Positions 1-7,698 of a stretch of DNA of 26,013 bases are shown piece by piece. The DNA lies in NCBI GenBank assembly GCA_016744555.1, contig JADGED010000009.1:1-26013 (forward strand). Reading direction: 5' to 3'. This stretch comes from Desulfuromonadaceae bacterium (GTDB lineage Bacteria > Desulfobacterota > Desulfuromonadia > Desulfuromonadales > Geopsychrobacteraceae). The notes under the pieces were generated by a model. It ran no database searches, was not told the DNA's origin, and saw nothing but the letters and a program-made list of their open reading frames with translations. A program made the translations under genes and the position numbers. Each line of letters starts with the position of its first letter. The stretch's first letter is position 1.

Positions 1-1
1 G

Positions 2-2260
2 AACCTTGATGGTGATGAGTATATTTCTATCAAGGATGAAGCGAAGGAATTACTCCGCCAACGGGCAGAAGAGCACCTTTCGGCAGCTGAACGGCAACAA
101 GTTTGGTTGCTGGCTGCCGATTGGTATCAACAAAAAAACGCCTATGCCGCTGCCCTTAAGTGTCTGTTGTTTGGTCAGCAGTACGCGGCAGTGTCGCAGT
201 TACTAGGACAGATTGGTTTAGCATTACTCGATAATGGCAATAAAAATCAGGTTTTTGCCTGCTTAACCCAAGTAGATGACAATCAGGTGAAAGCTTGTGG
301 TTGGTTGTCCCTGTTTCGAGGGCTCCAATACTTGCAGGCGCAGGATGAGAAAGCTTCCGTGTGGTTAACGGTGGCATACGATAATTTTGTTACAACGGCG
401 GACTGTCGCGGGCAAATTTTGGCCCTTGCGCAACAGGCCCGCTATGCCATTATTGTTGATGGTACATTCACTACTTGTGCTCAGAGGTTGCCCCGATTTA
501 GAGAGCTAGCGGCGATGCAGTCGGAGTTATTACCGCCAGGGGAGCGGTTGCAAGTAGCATTTGCATTAGGCTTATCAGAGCTTTTTTGGGGTAATGGATT
601 TATCGCAGTAGATCGTATTTTGTCGGTTGCCGTAGCAGAAGCTCAACATTTGCAAATGGTTGAGCGGCAGCTCGAGCTGAACCTGCTACGTTCTGTCGCA
701 GCAACGAGGCAGGGGCGGTATCGAGTTGCAAGGACTGCTGTGGAGCAGGGTCTAAATAGTGCTAGTAACGGTGATGATTTACTCGAGCAGCGAGGCTTGC
801 ATGTGGTTGCATGTGATCTGCTACACTCTGCCGGTGATTTGGCTGGTTTACAGCAGCAGCAACTAATATTGCGTCAGCTAAGTCAGAGTGATGATCAGCC
901 CATAATATTAAAATCACTTTTGAATTTTTATACAGCGAGTTTGTTGTTAGCCAGAGGTGAAAAGCAACGGGCGCTTGAATTAGTTGATATCGCATTATTA
1001 GCTAATGACATTGCAACCAACCCCCATCGACAGAGCCGTTTATTACAATTACGTAGTTTATTGTATGCTTTGTCGGGGCAGAAAAAGTTGGCTGAAGCCG
1101 ATTTGCATAAAGGGTTAGCACTACGGCAACAAGCCGGGGGGATAAGTTGTCGCTTAGAAAATCTCCTTTATGCTGGTGCAAGTAGTTATGTTTTAAATCA
1201 ATACGAGCAAGCTGAAGAGTATCTCCGTATGGGCTTGGAAGAATCGCAGGAGCTTAAAGAGGAGCGGTTGCGGTCAGGATTTCACGCTTGGTTGGCGGTA
1301 ACCTATAAGCGATTGGGAAAAAGGAAAGTAGTAACGGAGCATATTGCTGCATTTACCGATCAACTTCGGCGCCATAAAGTTAATTACTTTTGGGGAATGG
1401 TGCCAGAATTACTGCACGACTTACTCCCGCTGGTAACAACAGATAGAGAATTATTAGAACCTCTTTTACAAGAGCAACTATTTTGTGACTTGGGAGAGGG
1501 GAATAGCTTACTGCCACTGCTTAAAATCAGTTGTTTAGGGAAGTTTCAATTGCAATTGGAACAGCAAACTTTTGATATGAGTCAGGTTGGCCAAGCATCA
1601 CGGCAGATTTTAACTTTGTTGGTCACAGCGCCTAACCATAGCATGAGCTTAGATTTGTTGATGGGAGCCTTGTGGCCAGATAGTCCGCAGCGAAAAGCTA
1701 GAAGTAGTTTAGATACTGCCCATTCTCGGTTACGAAAAGCGCTGGAAGAATGCTTTGGCAAACGGGTTCGCAGCGACTATTTAGTTTTAGAAAAAGGGAT
1801 GTTGTCGTTACGAAATGTTTGGATTGATAGTGCGGCCTTAAGTGAAACGATGGACAGGGTACGTTATTTTTCCCAACGTGAACAGAATTGGCAGGCGGAA
1901 CAAGCATTGTGGAAAATGGACCGCCTGTGGGGTGGAGAATTCCTTTCAGGCTACGATCTAGATGGTGGCTTGCCACTTTTGCGTGAACAATTAACTCAGT
2001 TACGCTTGGAGCAAGTAGTGCAGTTGGTGCGCATATTAAGGCGGCGACAGCAGAGTGATGAAGCGATTAACTTATTGCATCAGGGGTTCTTGCTTGAACC
2101 AACGTATGATCCTATAATCCGACAGTTAATGGAGATTTATAGAGAGCAAAATGATAGCCAAGCTATTAGCTCATTGTTGGAAAACTACCGCATTGCCTTA
2201 CAAAATGAAAATTATGACCTTGACGAAATAGATGAATTTATCGAAATTTTAAATGGGTAA
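2..2260 (+). CDS. MalT/STAND-like transcriptional regulator with C-terminal winged helix and BTAD domain (5' truncated)
   Basis: The reading frame is open from base 2, so the true start lies upstream of the window; the first internal ATG at 107 is not the start. The first visible ~480 codons are Leu/Ala-rich helical repeats. They include a segment like the TPR region that follows the STAND ATPase in MalT-type regulators (AADWYQQKNAYAAALKCL near the left edge). From about nt 1515 to 1840 comes an OmpR-like winged helix (LGKFQLQLE, then LMGALWPDSP, ARSSLDTAHSRLRKALEE), as in SARP/BTAD activators. From about 1845 to 2240 comes a BTAD-type helical domain (WGGEFLSGYDLDGG, LREQLTQLRLEQV). I infer a DNA-binding regulator whose missing N-terminus probably carries an NTPase module. 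Ligand and targets are unknown. It ends 30 nt before mrp on the same strand, so co-transcription is possible. Family assignment is good; the specific role is not known. Confidence 0.82.
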   Translation, partial: NLDGDEYISIKDEAKELLRQRAEEHLSAAERQQVWLLAADWYQQKNAYAAALKCLLFGQQYAAVSQLLGQIGLALLDNGNKNQVFACLTQVDDNQVKACGWLSLFRGLQYLQAQDEKASVWLTVAYDNFVTTADCRGQILALAQQARYAIIVDGTFTTCAQRLPRFRELAAMQSELLPPGERLQVAFALGLSELFWGNGFIAVDRILSVAVAEAQHLQMVERQLELNLLRSVAATRQGRYRVARTAVEQGLNSASNGDDLLEQRGLHVVACDLLHSAGDLAGLQQQQLILRQLSQSDDQPIILKSLLNFYTASLLLARGEKQRALELVDIALLANDIATNPHRQSRLLQLRSLLYALSGQKKLAEADLHKGLALRQQAGGISCRLENLLYAGASSYVLNQYEQAEEYLRMGLEESQELKEERLRSGFHAWLAVTYKRLGKRKVVTEHIAAFTDQLRRHKVNYFWGMVPELLHDLLPLVTTDRELLEPLLQEQLFCDLGEGNSLLPLLKISCLGKFQLQLEQQTFDMSQVGQASRQILTLLVTAPNHSMSLDLLMGALWPDSPQRKARSSLDTAHSRLRKALEECFGKRVRSDYLVLEKGMLSLRNVWIDSAALSETMDRVRYFSQREQNWQAEQALWKMDRLWGGEFLSGYDLDGGLPLLREQLTQLRLEQVVQLVRILRRRQQSDEAINLLHQGFLLEPTYDPIIRQLMEIYREQNDSQAISSLLENYRIALQNENYDLDEIDEFIEILNG

Positions 2261-2290
2261 AGTACCCACTCATAAGGAGAAGAGTTGATC

Positions 2291-3166
2291 ATGTCAAATA
2301 ATGGTGGAGAATCAGTTTCCCTCAATCATCCCGGCAGCCCGCAGCAGCAACAACAGCAACAGCAGGCCAAAGCGCGCATGGCTTTGGATGAGCGGATGGC
2401 GGGAGTGAAAAATAAAATTATTGTTATGTCAGGCAAGGGCGGCGTTGGTAAAAGTACTACGGCGGTCAACTTGGCACTAGCATTAGCAAAGCTTGGAAAT
2501 AAAGTTGGTTTGCTCGATATTGATTTACATGGTCCAAGTATTCCAAAAATGTTGGGACTGGAAGGGGAACGTCCAGGTGCCGATGATGATGGTATTCATC
2601 CAATGGAAGCCTTTGATTTAAAGCTAATGTCAATTGGGTTCTTGCTGCGCTCTACTAGTGAAGCAACTATTATGCGTGGGCCGATGAAGCATGGCGCTAT
2701 CCAGCAATTACTTACCGACGTGGTTTGGGGTGAGCTCGACTATTTACTCCTTGATTGCCCTCCTGGAACCGGCGACGAGCCGTTAACAGCAGTGCAGTTG
2801 TTGGGCAAAGGTGCTGCTGCAGTCGTTGTTACCACACCGCAAGATGTTGCCCTGACCGACGTGGAAAAGTCACTTAGTTTTTGTACTGAACTGAAGTTAC
2901 CAGTAGTCGGTTTAGTGGAGAATATGAGTGGTTTTATCTGCCCCCATTGTAATGAAAGATCGGATATCTTTAAAAGTGGCGGCGCCGAAGCATTGGCCAA
3001 AAAAACTGGAATTAAAGTGTTAACTCAAGTCCCATTTGAGCCACTAGTAGTTATTGGTGGTGATTCGGGTAAGCCACATATCCTCGACCATCCGGACTCT
3101 TCTACTAGTCAGGCACTAAATAAGGTTGCCGCCGCAGTAGTTGAGTTTTCTGCCGGTAAAGAATAG
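2291..3166 (+). CDS. mrp: Mrp/NBP35-family Fe-S cluster carrier ATPase
   Basis: This is a cytosolic P-loop ATPase of the Mrp/NBP35 group, which holds and transfers [4Fe-4S] clusters to apoproteins. The 291-aa product has the deviant Walker A KGGVGKST at residues 49-56 and the family segment DIDLHGPSIPKMLGL. LLDCPPGTGDEP carries the switch region, and the cluster-binding pair is CPHC (C217, C220). The ATG at 2291 is chosen over the in-frame TTG at 2285: AGGAGA (2275-2280) lies 10 nt before the ATG but only 4 nt before the TTG. The choice is not fully settled. An oddity is the N-terminus, which carries eight consecutive Gln (about residues 18-25). It lacks the Cys-rich N-terminal cluster motif found in many NBP35 relatives. 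GatC starts 9 nt downstream, so the gene is probably co-transcribed with gatCAB. Confidence 0.93.
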   Translation: MSNNGGESVSLNHPGSPQQQQQQQQAKARMALDERMAGVKNKIIVMSGKGGVGKSTTAVNLALALAKLGNKVGLLDIDLHGPSIPKMLGLEGERPGADDDGIHPMEAFDLKLMSIGFLLRSTSEATIMRGPMKHGAIQQLLTDVVWGELDYLLLDCPPGTGDEPLTAVQLLGKGAAAVVVTTPQDVALTDVEKSLSFCTELKLPVVGLVENMSGFICPHCNERSDIFKSGGAEALAKKTGIKVLTQVPFEPLVVIGGDSGKPHILDHPDSSTSQALNKVAAAVVEFSAGKE

Positions 3167-3175
3167 GGGCTAACC

Positions 3176-3463
3176 ATGAAAATTAGTCAAACTGATGTTG
3201 AAAAAGTGGCTCGTTTATCACGTTTAAGTCTAGCACCGGAAGATTTAGAAACTATGCGGGGGCAGATGGATGCTGTCCTCGGCTATGTCGATAAATTGAA
3301 TGAGCTCGACACTGAAGGGATTGAGCCGATGGCTCATGCTGTACCTATGGCTAACGCTTTTCGTGAAGATGAAGTTAAACCGTCAATTGGAGTTGAGCGG
3401 GCACTGCAAAATGCTCCAGCTTCTGGTGATGAATGTTTTACTGTCCCCAAGGTTATTGAATAG
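3176..3463 (+). CDS. gatC: Aspartyl/glutamyl-tRNA(Asn/Gln) amidotransferase subunit C
   Basis: GatC is the small subunit of the GatCAB amidotransferase. It wraps around GatA and stabilises the GatA-GatB contact; the complex turns Glu-tRNA(Gln) and/or Asp-tRNA(Asn) into the amide forms. The 95-aa length is typical. Family signatures are visible: VEKVARLSRLSL near the N-terminus, LDTEGIEPMAHA in the middle, and FTVPKVIE at the end. The start ATG has AGGGG 6 nt upstream, overlapping the mrp stop region. Position directly before gatA and gatB confirms the assignment. Confidence 0.96.
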   Translation: MKISQTDVEKVARLSRLSLAPEDLETMRGQMDAVLGYVDKLNELDTEGIEPMAHAVPMANAFREDEVKPSIGVERALQNAPASGDECFTVPKVIE

Positions 3464-3495
3464 GGGCGTTGCTACCTTAGAGTTCTGGAGAGTTT

Positions 3496-4953
3496 ATGGC
3501 TTTGAATGAATTTACAATCACACAATTGCGGGGACAGTTGGAGCGTGGGGAAACCACCTCGGTTGCTTTGACCCAGGCATGTCTAGCACGGATCGAGGCG
3601 ACCGATGAACGCTTAAATGTGTTTATCACCGTTTGCGCTGAAGAAGCTTTGGCCGCTGCAGCAGTAGCCGATCAGCAGCTTGCTGCTGGTTCTGGTGGCC
3701 TGTTAACCGGAATCCCGATTGCGGTTAAGGATATCTTCAACACTATCGACGTGCGCACGACATGTGCCTCAAAGATTTTGGATAATTATATTTCCCCTTA
3801 CGATGCCACTACCATTACCAAGCTGCGGGAACAGGGTGCGGTAATTGTTGGTAAACTCAATATGGATGAGTTTGCCATGGGTAGTTCGAATGAAAATAGT
3901 GCCGCCGGAGCGGTGCGGAATCCGTGGAATGTTGAGCATGTTCCGGGTGGTTCTTCCGGTGGTAGTGCTGCTGCTGTAGCTGCGGGACAAGTAGTGGCTA
4001 CATTAGGGACGGACACTGGCGGTTCGGTACGGCAACCGGCATCCCATTGTGGTGTTGTTGGCCTTAAACCAACCTATGGTCGGGTTTCTCGTTACGGCGT
4101 GGTGGCGTTTGCTTCTTCTTTGGATCAAGTTGGTCCGGTAGCTGGCAATGTCGAAGACTGTGCGTTGTTGCTTGGAGCTGTAGCTGGTTACGATCCTGCC
4201 GATTCAACTTCGGTAGATTGTCCAGTGCCAGATTATCTCGAAAACTTGCGTGCTGGTGTCGCTGGCAAAAAAATTGGTTTACCGAAAGAGTATTTTATTG
4301 ATGGTCTCGATGGCGATGTGCAGAAATCTGTTGATGCTGCGATTAAGGTTTATAAGGAGCTCGGCGCAGAGATTGTCGAAGTAAGCCTTCCCCATACCGA
4401 ATATGCTGTTGCTTGTTATTATCTGCTGGCAACCGCCGAAGCATCAAGTAATCTTGCTCGGTACGACGGGGTACGCTTTGGTAAGCGGCAAGATGATGGT
4501 AATGGCTTGGTTAATATGTATGAGCAAAGCCGAACTGCTGGATTTGGTGCCGAGGTAAAGCGTCGTATCATGCTAGGAACCTATGCTCTGTCATCTGGTT
4601 ACTACGATGCCTATTATATTAAAGCACAAAAAGTTCGAACCTTGATCCGGCAAGATTTTTTAACCGTATTTGAGCAGGTTGATATGTTGCTGACTCCGGT
4701 CGCACCAACGCCAGCGTTTAAAATTGGTACCATGGTAGATGATCCGTTAAAGATGTACCTATCTGATATCTTTACTATCCCAACTAATTTGGCAGGTACT
4801 TGTGCGATGAGCCTACCGTGTGGATTCAGTGAAGAGGGATTGCCGATTGGTTTACAGTTGGTGGGTAAACCGTTTGCCGAAGCCGAAATGTTGCAAGCTG
4901 CATATGCTTTTGAGCAGGCGACTGAGTGGCATAAACGTGTACCAGAATTGTAA
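3496..4953 (+). CDS. gatA: Aspartyl/glutamyl-tRNA amidotransferase subunit A
   Basis: GatA is the glutaminase/amidase subunit. It frees ammonia from glutamine and channels it to GatB. The 485-aa product has the amidase-signature catalytic triad: Lys78 (in PIAVKDIF), cis-Ser153 (in GGSSGGSAAAVAAG) and Ser177 (in GTDTGGSVRQPAS). These match the known spacing of the family. The length is normal for a full GatA and no frame disruption is seen. TCTGGAG at 3483-3489 supplies the ribosome binding site, 6 nt before the ATG. The gene sits 32 nt after gatC and 21 nt before gatB, so gatCAB is one transcription unit. Confidence 0.97.
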   Translation: MALNEFTITQLRGQLERGETTSVALTQACLARIEATDERLNVFITVCAEEALAAAAVADQQLAAGSGGLLTGIPIAVKDIFNTIDVRTTCASKILDNYISPYDATTITKLREQGAVIVGKLNMDEFAMGSSNENSAAGAVRNPWNVEHVPGGSSGGSAAAVAAGQVVATLGTDTGGSVRQPASHCGVVGLKPTYGRVSRYGVVAFASSLDQVGPVAGNVEDCALLLGAVAGYDPADSTSVDCPVPDYLENLRAGVAGKKIGLPKEYFIDGLDGDVQKSVDAAIKVYKELGAEIVEVSLPHTEYAVACYYLLATAEASSNLARYDGVRFGKRQDDGNGLVNMYEQSRTAGFGAEVKRRIMLGTYALSSGYYDAYYIKAQKVRTLIRQDFLTVFEQVDMLLTPVAPTPAFKIGTMVDDPLKMYLSDIFTIPTNLAGTCAMSLPCGFSEEGLPIGLQLVGKPFAEAEMLQAAYAFEQATEWHKRVPEL

Positions 4954-4974
4954 AAAATCAAACAGGATTTATAC

Positions 4975-6411
4975 ATGAATTCAAGATATGAAGTTGTTAT
5001 TGGTTTGGAAGTTCACGTCCAATTAACGACGAAAACAAAAATATTTTGTGGTTGTTCTAAAGACTTTGGACAATCTCCTAATAGCCAAACTTGTCCAGTG
5101 TGCTTAGGTTTGCCTGGGGCATTACCGGTTCTTAGTCGGCAAGTGGTAGATGATGCTATAAAGGCTGGTTTAGCGACCAATTGCCAGATTGCACCTCATT
5201 CAATCTTTGCGCGGAAAAACTATTTTTATCCAGATCTGCCAAAAGGTTACCAAATATCGCAGTTTGAGTTGCCTATCTGTGAACATGGCTGGCTCGATAT
5301 TGAGACCGAAGACTCTGGTAAAAAACGTTTAGGTATTACCCGAATCCATATGGAAGAGGATGCGGGAAAGCTAACTCATAACGATGGCAATAGTTCCTCG
5401 GTTGATCTAAATCGTGCTTGCACGCCGTTGCTAGAAGTTGTTTCAGAACCCGATATGCGTAGTTCCGATGAGGCGATTGCTTACCTGAAACAACTGCATC
5501 AGATTGTTGTTTATCTCGGTATTTGTGACGGCAACTTGGACGAAGGCTCGTTCCGTTGTGATGCCAACGTTTCAATTCGTCCTTGGGGGCAAGAAGAGTT
5601 GGGTACGCGGGCAGAGTTGAAAAACCTGAATTCTTTCCGCTTTATCAAGCAGGCAATTGAGTATGAAGTGGAACGGCAGATTGATGTTATCGATGCCGGT
5701 GAGCAGGTTGTGCAAGAGACCCGCCTGTTTGATCCTGATGCTGGGGTAAGCCGGTCGATGCGGGGTAAGGAAGAGGCGCACGATTATCGCTATTTCCCCG
5801 ATCCAGATTTGTTGCCGTTGGAAGTTTCGGAGCAGTGGGTGGAAGAGGTAAGACAAAAATTGCCAGAATTACCAGCAATAAAAAAGCTGCGTTATCAAGA
5901 ACAATTTGGCCTGCCAGAATACGACGCTGGAGTTATTGTTGCAGAGCGGGCATTGGCAGAATATTTTGAAGCCCTTGTTGCTAAGCACGATAACCCAAAG
6001 ATTTGTGCTAACTGGGTTATGGGTGAAGTTCTCAGTGCCCTTAAAGATAGTGATCTTACTATTTCTGAATGTCCGGTAACACCAGAGTTGCTAGCAGGAA
6101 TTTTGTTCCGTATTAGCGATAATACCATCTCCGGTAAAATTGCTAAAACCGTATTTACTGAAGTTTGGCAGAGCGGAAAAACTGCCGATGAAGTTATCGA
6201 AGCCAAAGGGTTAAAGCAGGTTACCGATACTGGTGCAATTGAGGCAATTATCGATGAAATTATTGCCGCTAATCCGAATCAGGCAGCCGAATATCGCGGT
6301 GGTAAAGAAAAGATGATGGGCTACTTTGTCGGTCAAGTAATGAAGGCAAGTAAAGGTAAAGCCAATCCTGGAATGGCAAACCAATTGTTGAAAAAGAAAT
6401 TGGCAGAGTAA
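4975..6411 (+). CDS. gatB: Aspartyl/glutamyl-tRNA amidotransferase subunit B
   Basis: GatB binds the misacylated tRNA and phosphorylates the glutamyl or aspartyl group before amidation with ammonia from GatA. The 478-aa protein opens with the canonical YEVVIGLEVHVQL. It has the paired cysteine motifs FCGCS and CPVCLGLPGALPVL of the zinc-containing class, followed by DLPKGYQISQFELPI, and HMEEDAGKLTH in the active-site cradle. RCDANVSIRP comes next. The last ~150 residues form the helical and YqeY-like tRNA-binding tail, ending GMANQLLKKKL. Full length and intact. Whether the organism uses it for Gln, Asn or both cannot be read from this window, because no glutaminyl- or asparaginyl-tRNA synthetase gene is present here. 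Confidence 0.97.
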   Translation: MNSRYEVVIGLEVHVQLTTKTKIFCGCSKDFGQSPNSQTCPVCLGLPGALPVLSRQVVDDAIKAGLATNCQIAPHSIFARKNYFYPDLPKGYQISQFELPICEHGWLDIETEDSGKKRLGITRIHMEEDAGKLTHNDGNSSSVDLNRACTPLLEVVSEPDMRSSDEAIAYLKQLHQIVVYLGICDGNLDEGSFRCDANVSIRPWGQEELGTRAELKNLNSFRFIKQAIEYEVERQIDVIDAGEQVVQETRLFDPDAGVSRSMRGKEEAHDYRYFPDPDLLPLEVSEQWVEEVRQKLPELPAIKKLRYQEQFGLPEYDAGVIVAERALAEYFEALVAKHDNPKICANWVMGEVLSALKDSDLTISECPVTPELLAGILFRISDNTISGKIAKTVFTEVWQSGKTADEVIEAKGLKQVTDTGAIEAIIDEIIAANPNQAAEYRGGKEKMMGYFVGQVMKASKGKANPGMANQLLKKKLAE

Positions 6412-6424
6412 TCCAAAAATAATT

Positions 6425-6535
6425 CCCTCTCCCTCGGGGAGAGGGTGGCGCGTAGCGTCGGGTGAGGGGAAACTTCTGGTTATAACTCCACCCCTCATCC
6501 GCCCTATCGGGCACCTTCTCCCTTGGGGAGAAGGG
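6425..6535. repeat. REP/BIME-like composite palindrome between gatB and mtnA
   Basis: Two perfect 9-bp stem, 3-nt loop hairpins flank the element. The left is CCCTCTCCC (6425-6433) with GGGAGAGGG (6437-6445). The right is CCTTCTCCC (6514-6522) with GGGAGAAGG (6526-6534). Between them GGGTGAGGGG (6460-6469) pairs with CCCCTCATCC (6491-6500) with one mismatch. The whole 111 bp therefore reads as an imperfect palindrome around a 21-nt centre. The CCCTCTCCC...GGGTGAGGGG theme is familiar from dispersed extragenic repeats in many proteobacteria. It lies 14 nt after the gatB stop and may slow or attenuate read-through into mtnA. No open element-encoded gene is present. Confidence 0.85.
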
Positions 6536-6598
6536 ATAATTAACAACTTAAGTTTTAGACAAGCATGCTGTAACCATAAAATTTGTTTGGAGATTTCG

Positions 6599-7666
6599 AT
6601 GTCAAGCTGCCCAATTGATTCAAAAGTAATTCGCCCGATCCGTTTTATCGCCGGTCAATGCCAGATGCTCGATCAGCGCCTGCTGCCGAGCGAAGAGGTG
6701 TGGAATACCTATACCACTTATGAAGAAGTAGCTGAGGCTATTCGTTCCATGGTTGTGCGTGGAGCTCCAGCGATTGGCGTTGCTGCAGCAATCGGGGTGG
6801 CTCTTGGTGTTCGCGACATCGAGACCGAGTCTGCATCCGAGTTTTTTCAGCAGCTAGAAGAGATTTGTGCTGTTTTGGCAGCTACCCGCCCTACAGCAGT
6901 AAATCTATTTTGGGCACTTGAACGAATGAAGCATTTTGCTGAGTCCAATCTTGATCGCAGCGTAGTGGAGCTGAAAATTGGGTTGGAATATGAAGCTTTA
7001 GCAATTACCCAGGAAGATGAGCAGATAAACCGTAAAATGGGTAGCAACGGGGCACCATTGTTGCCAGATGGATCAAGGGTATTAACTCATTGCAATGCTG
7101 GTGCATTGGCAACTGCTGCGTATGGAACTGCCCTTGGGGTAATTCGTGCGGCAGTTGAAAGTGGCAAGAAAATAGCGGTAATTGCCGATGAAACCCGCCC
7201 ATTTTTACAGGGGGCGCGCCTCACTGCTTGGGAGTTACAAAAAGACAACATTCCCGTTACCTTGATTTGCGACAATATGGCTGGCTATTTGATGAGCAAA
7301 GGTGAAATTGATTGTGTCATCGTTGGAGCCGACCGGATTGCAGCAAATGGCGATGTTGCCAATAAAATTGGTACTTATACTGTCGCTGTATTGGCGAAAG
7401 AACATCAAATCCCATTTTATGTTGCGGCCCCCATCTCAACAATCGATCTAAGTCTAGCCGATGGTAGTCAAATTCCGATTGAAGAGCGTGACGGACGGGA
7501 GATTACCCATATTAAAGATTATCAGTTGGCTCCGTCAGGGATAAACACTTGCAACCCTGCTTTTGATGTTACCCCTAATCGTTTGGTTACGGCAATTATT
7601 ACCGAAAATGGGGTGGTTAAAGGTGACTATTTGACAGGCCTTACACAGGTTGTAAATAAGCGTTAA
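6599..7666 (+). CDS. mtnA: Methylthioribose-1-phosphate isomerase
   Basis: MtnA converts 5-methylthioribose-1-phosphate to 5-methylthioribulose-1-phosphate in methionine salvage. It belongs to the eIF2B-alpha-like isomerase family. The 355-aa product shows RGAPAIGVAAAIG and THCNAGALATAAYG with the catalytic Cys165. DETRPFLQGARLTAWEL and GADRIAANGDVANKIGTY follow, the latter with catalytic Asp245. The 80-residue Cys-Asp spacing equals that of characterised MtnA. The ATG at 6599 is preferred over an in-frame TTG at 6587, because TTGGAG (6587-6592) is itself the ribosome binding site. Some archaeal and bacterial relatives act on ribose-1,5-bisphosphate, but motif detail favours MtnA. No other salvage gene lies nearby, so it acts as an isolated member of the pathway here. 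Confidence 0.94.
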   Translation: MSSCPIDSKVIRPIRFIAGQCQMLDQRLLPSEEVWNTYTTYEEVAEAIRSMVVRGAPAIGVAAAIGVALGVRDIETESASEFFQQLEEICAVLAATRPTAVNLFWALERMKHFAESNLDRSVVELKIGLEYEALAITQEDEQINRKMGSNGAPLLPDGSRVLTHCNAGALATAAYGTALGVIRAAVESGKKIAVIADETRPFLQGARLTAWELQKDNIPVTLICDNMAGYLMSKGEIDCVIVGADRIAANGDVANKIGTYTVAVLAKEHQIPFYVAAPISTIDLSLADGSQIPIEERDGREITHIKDYQLAPSGINTCNPAFDVTPNRLVTAIITENGVVKGDYLTGLTQVVNKR

Positions 7667-7698
7667 AGATCTATTCTCCGTTTAGCAAAAGGTTATCC

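Noticed and set aside
6211..6546. Minus-strand open frames running through the gatB end and the palindrome
   Set aside because: Part is the complement of gatB, and the rest reads through the REP-like repeat; no ribosome binding site and no family resemblance.
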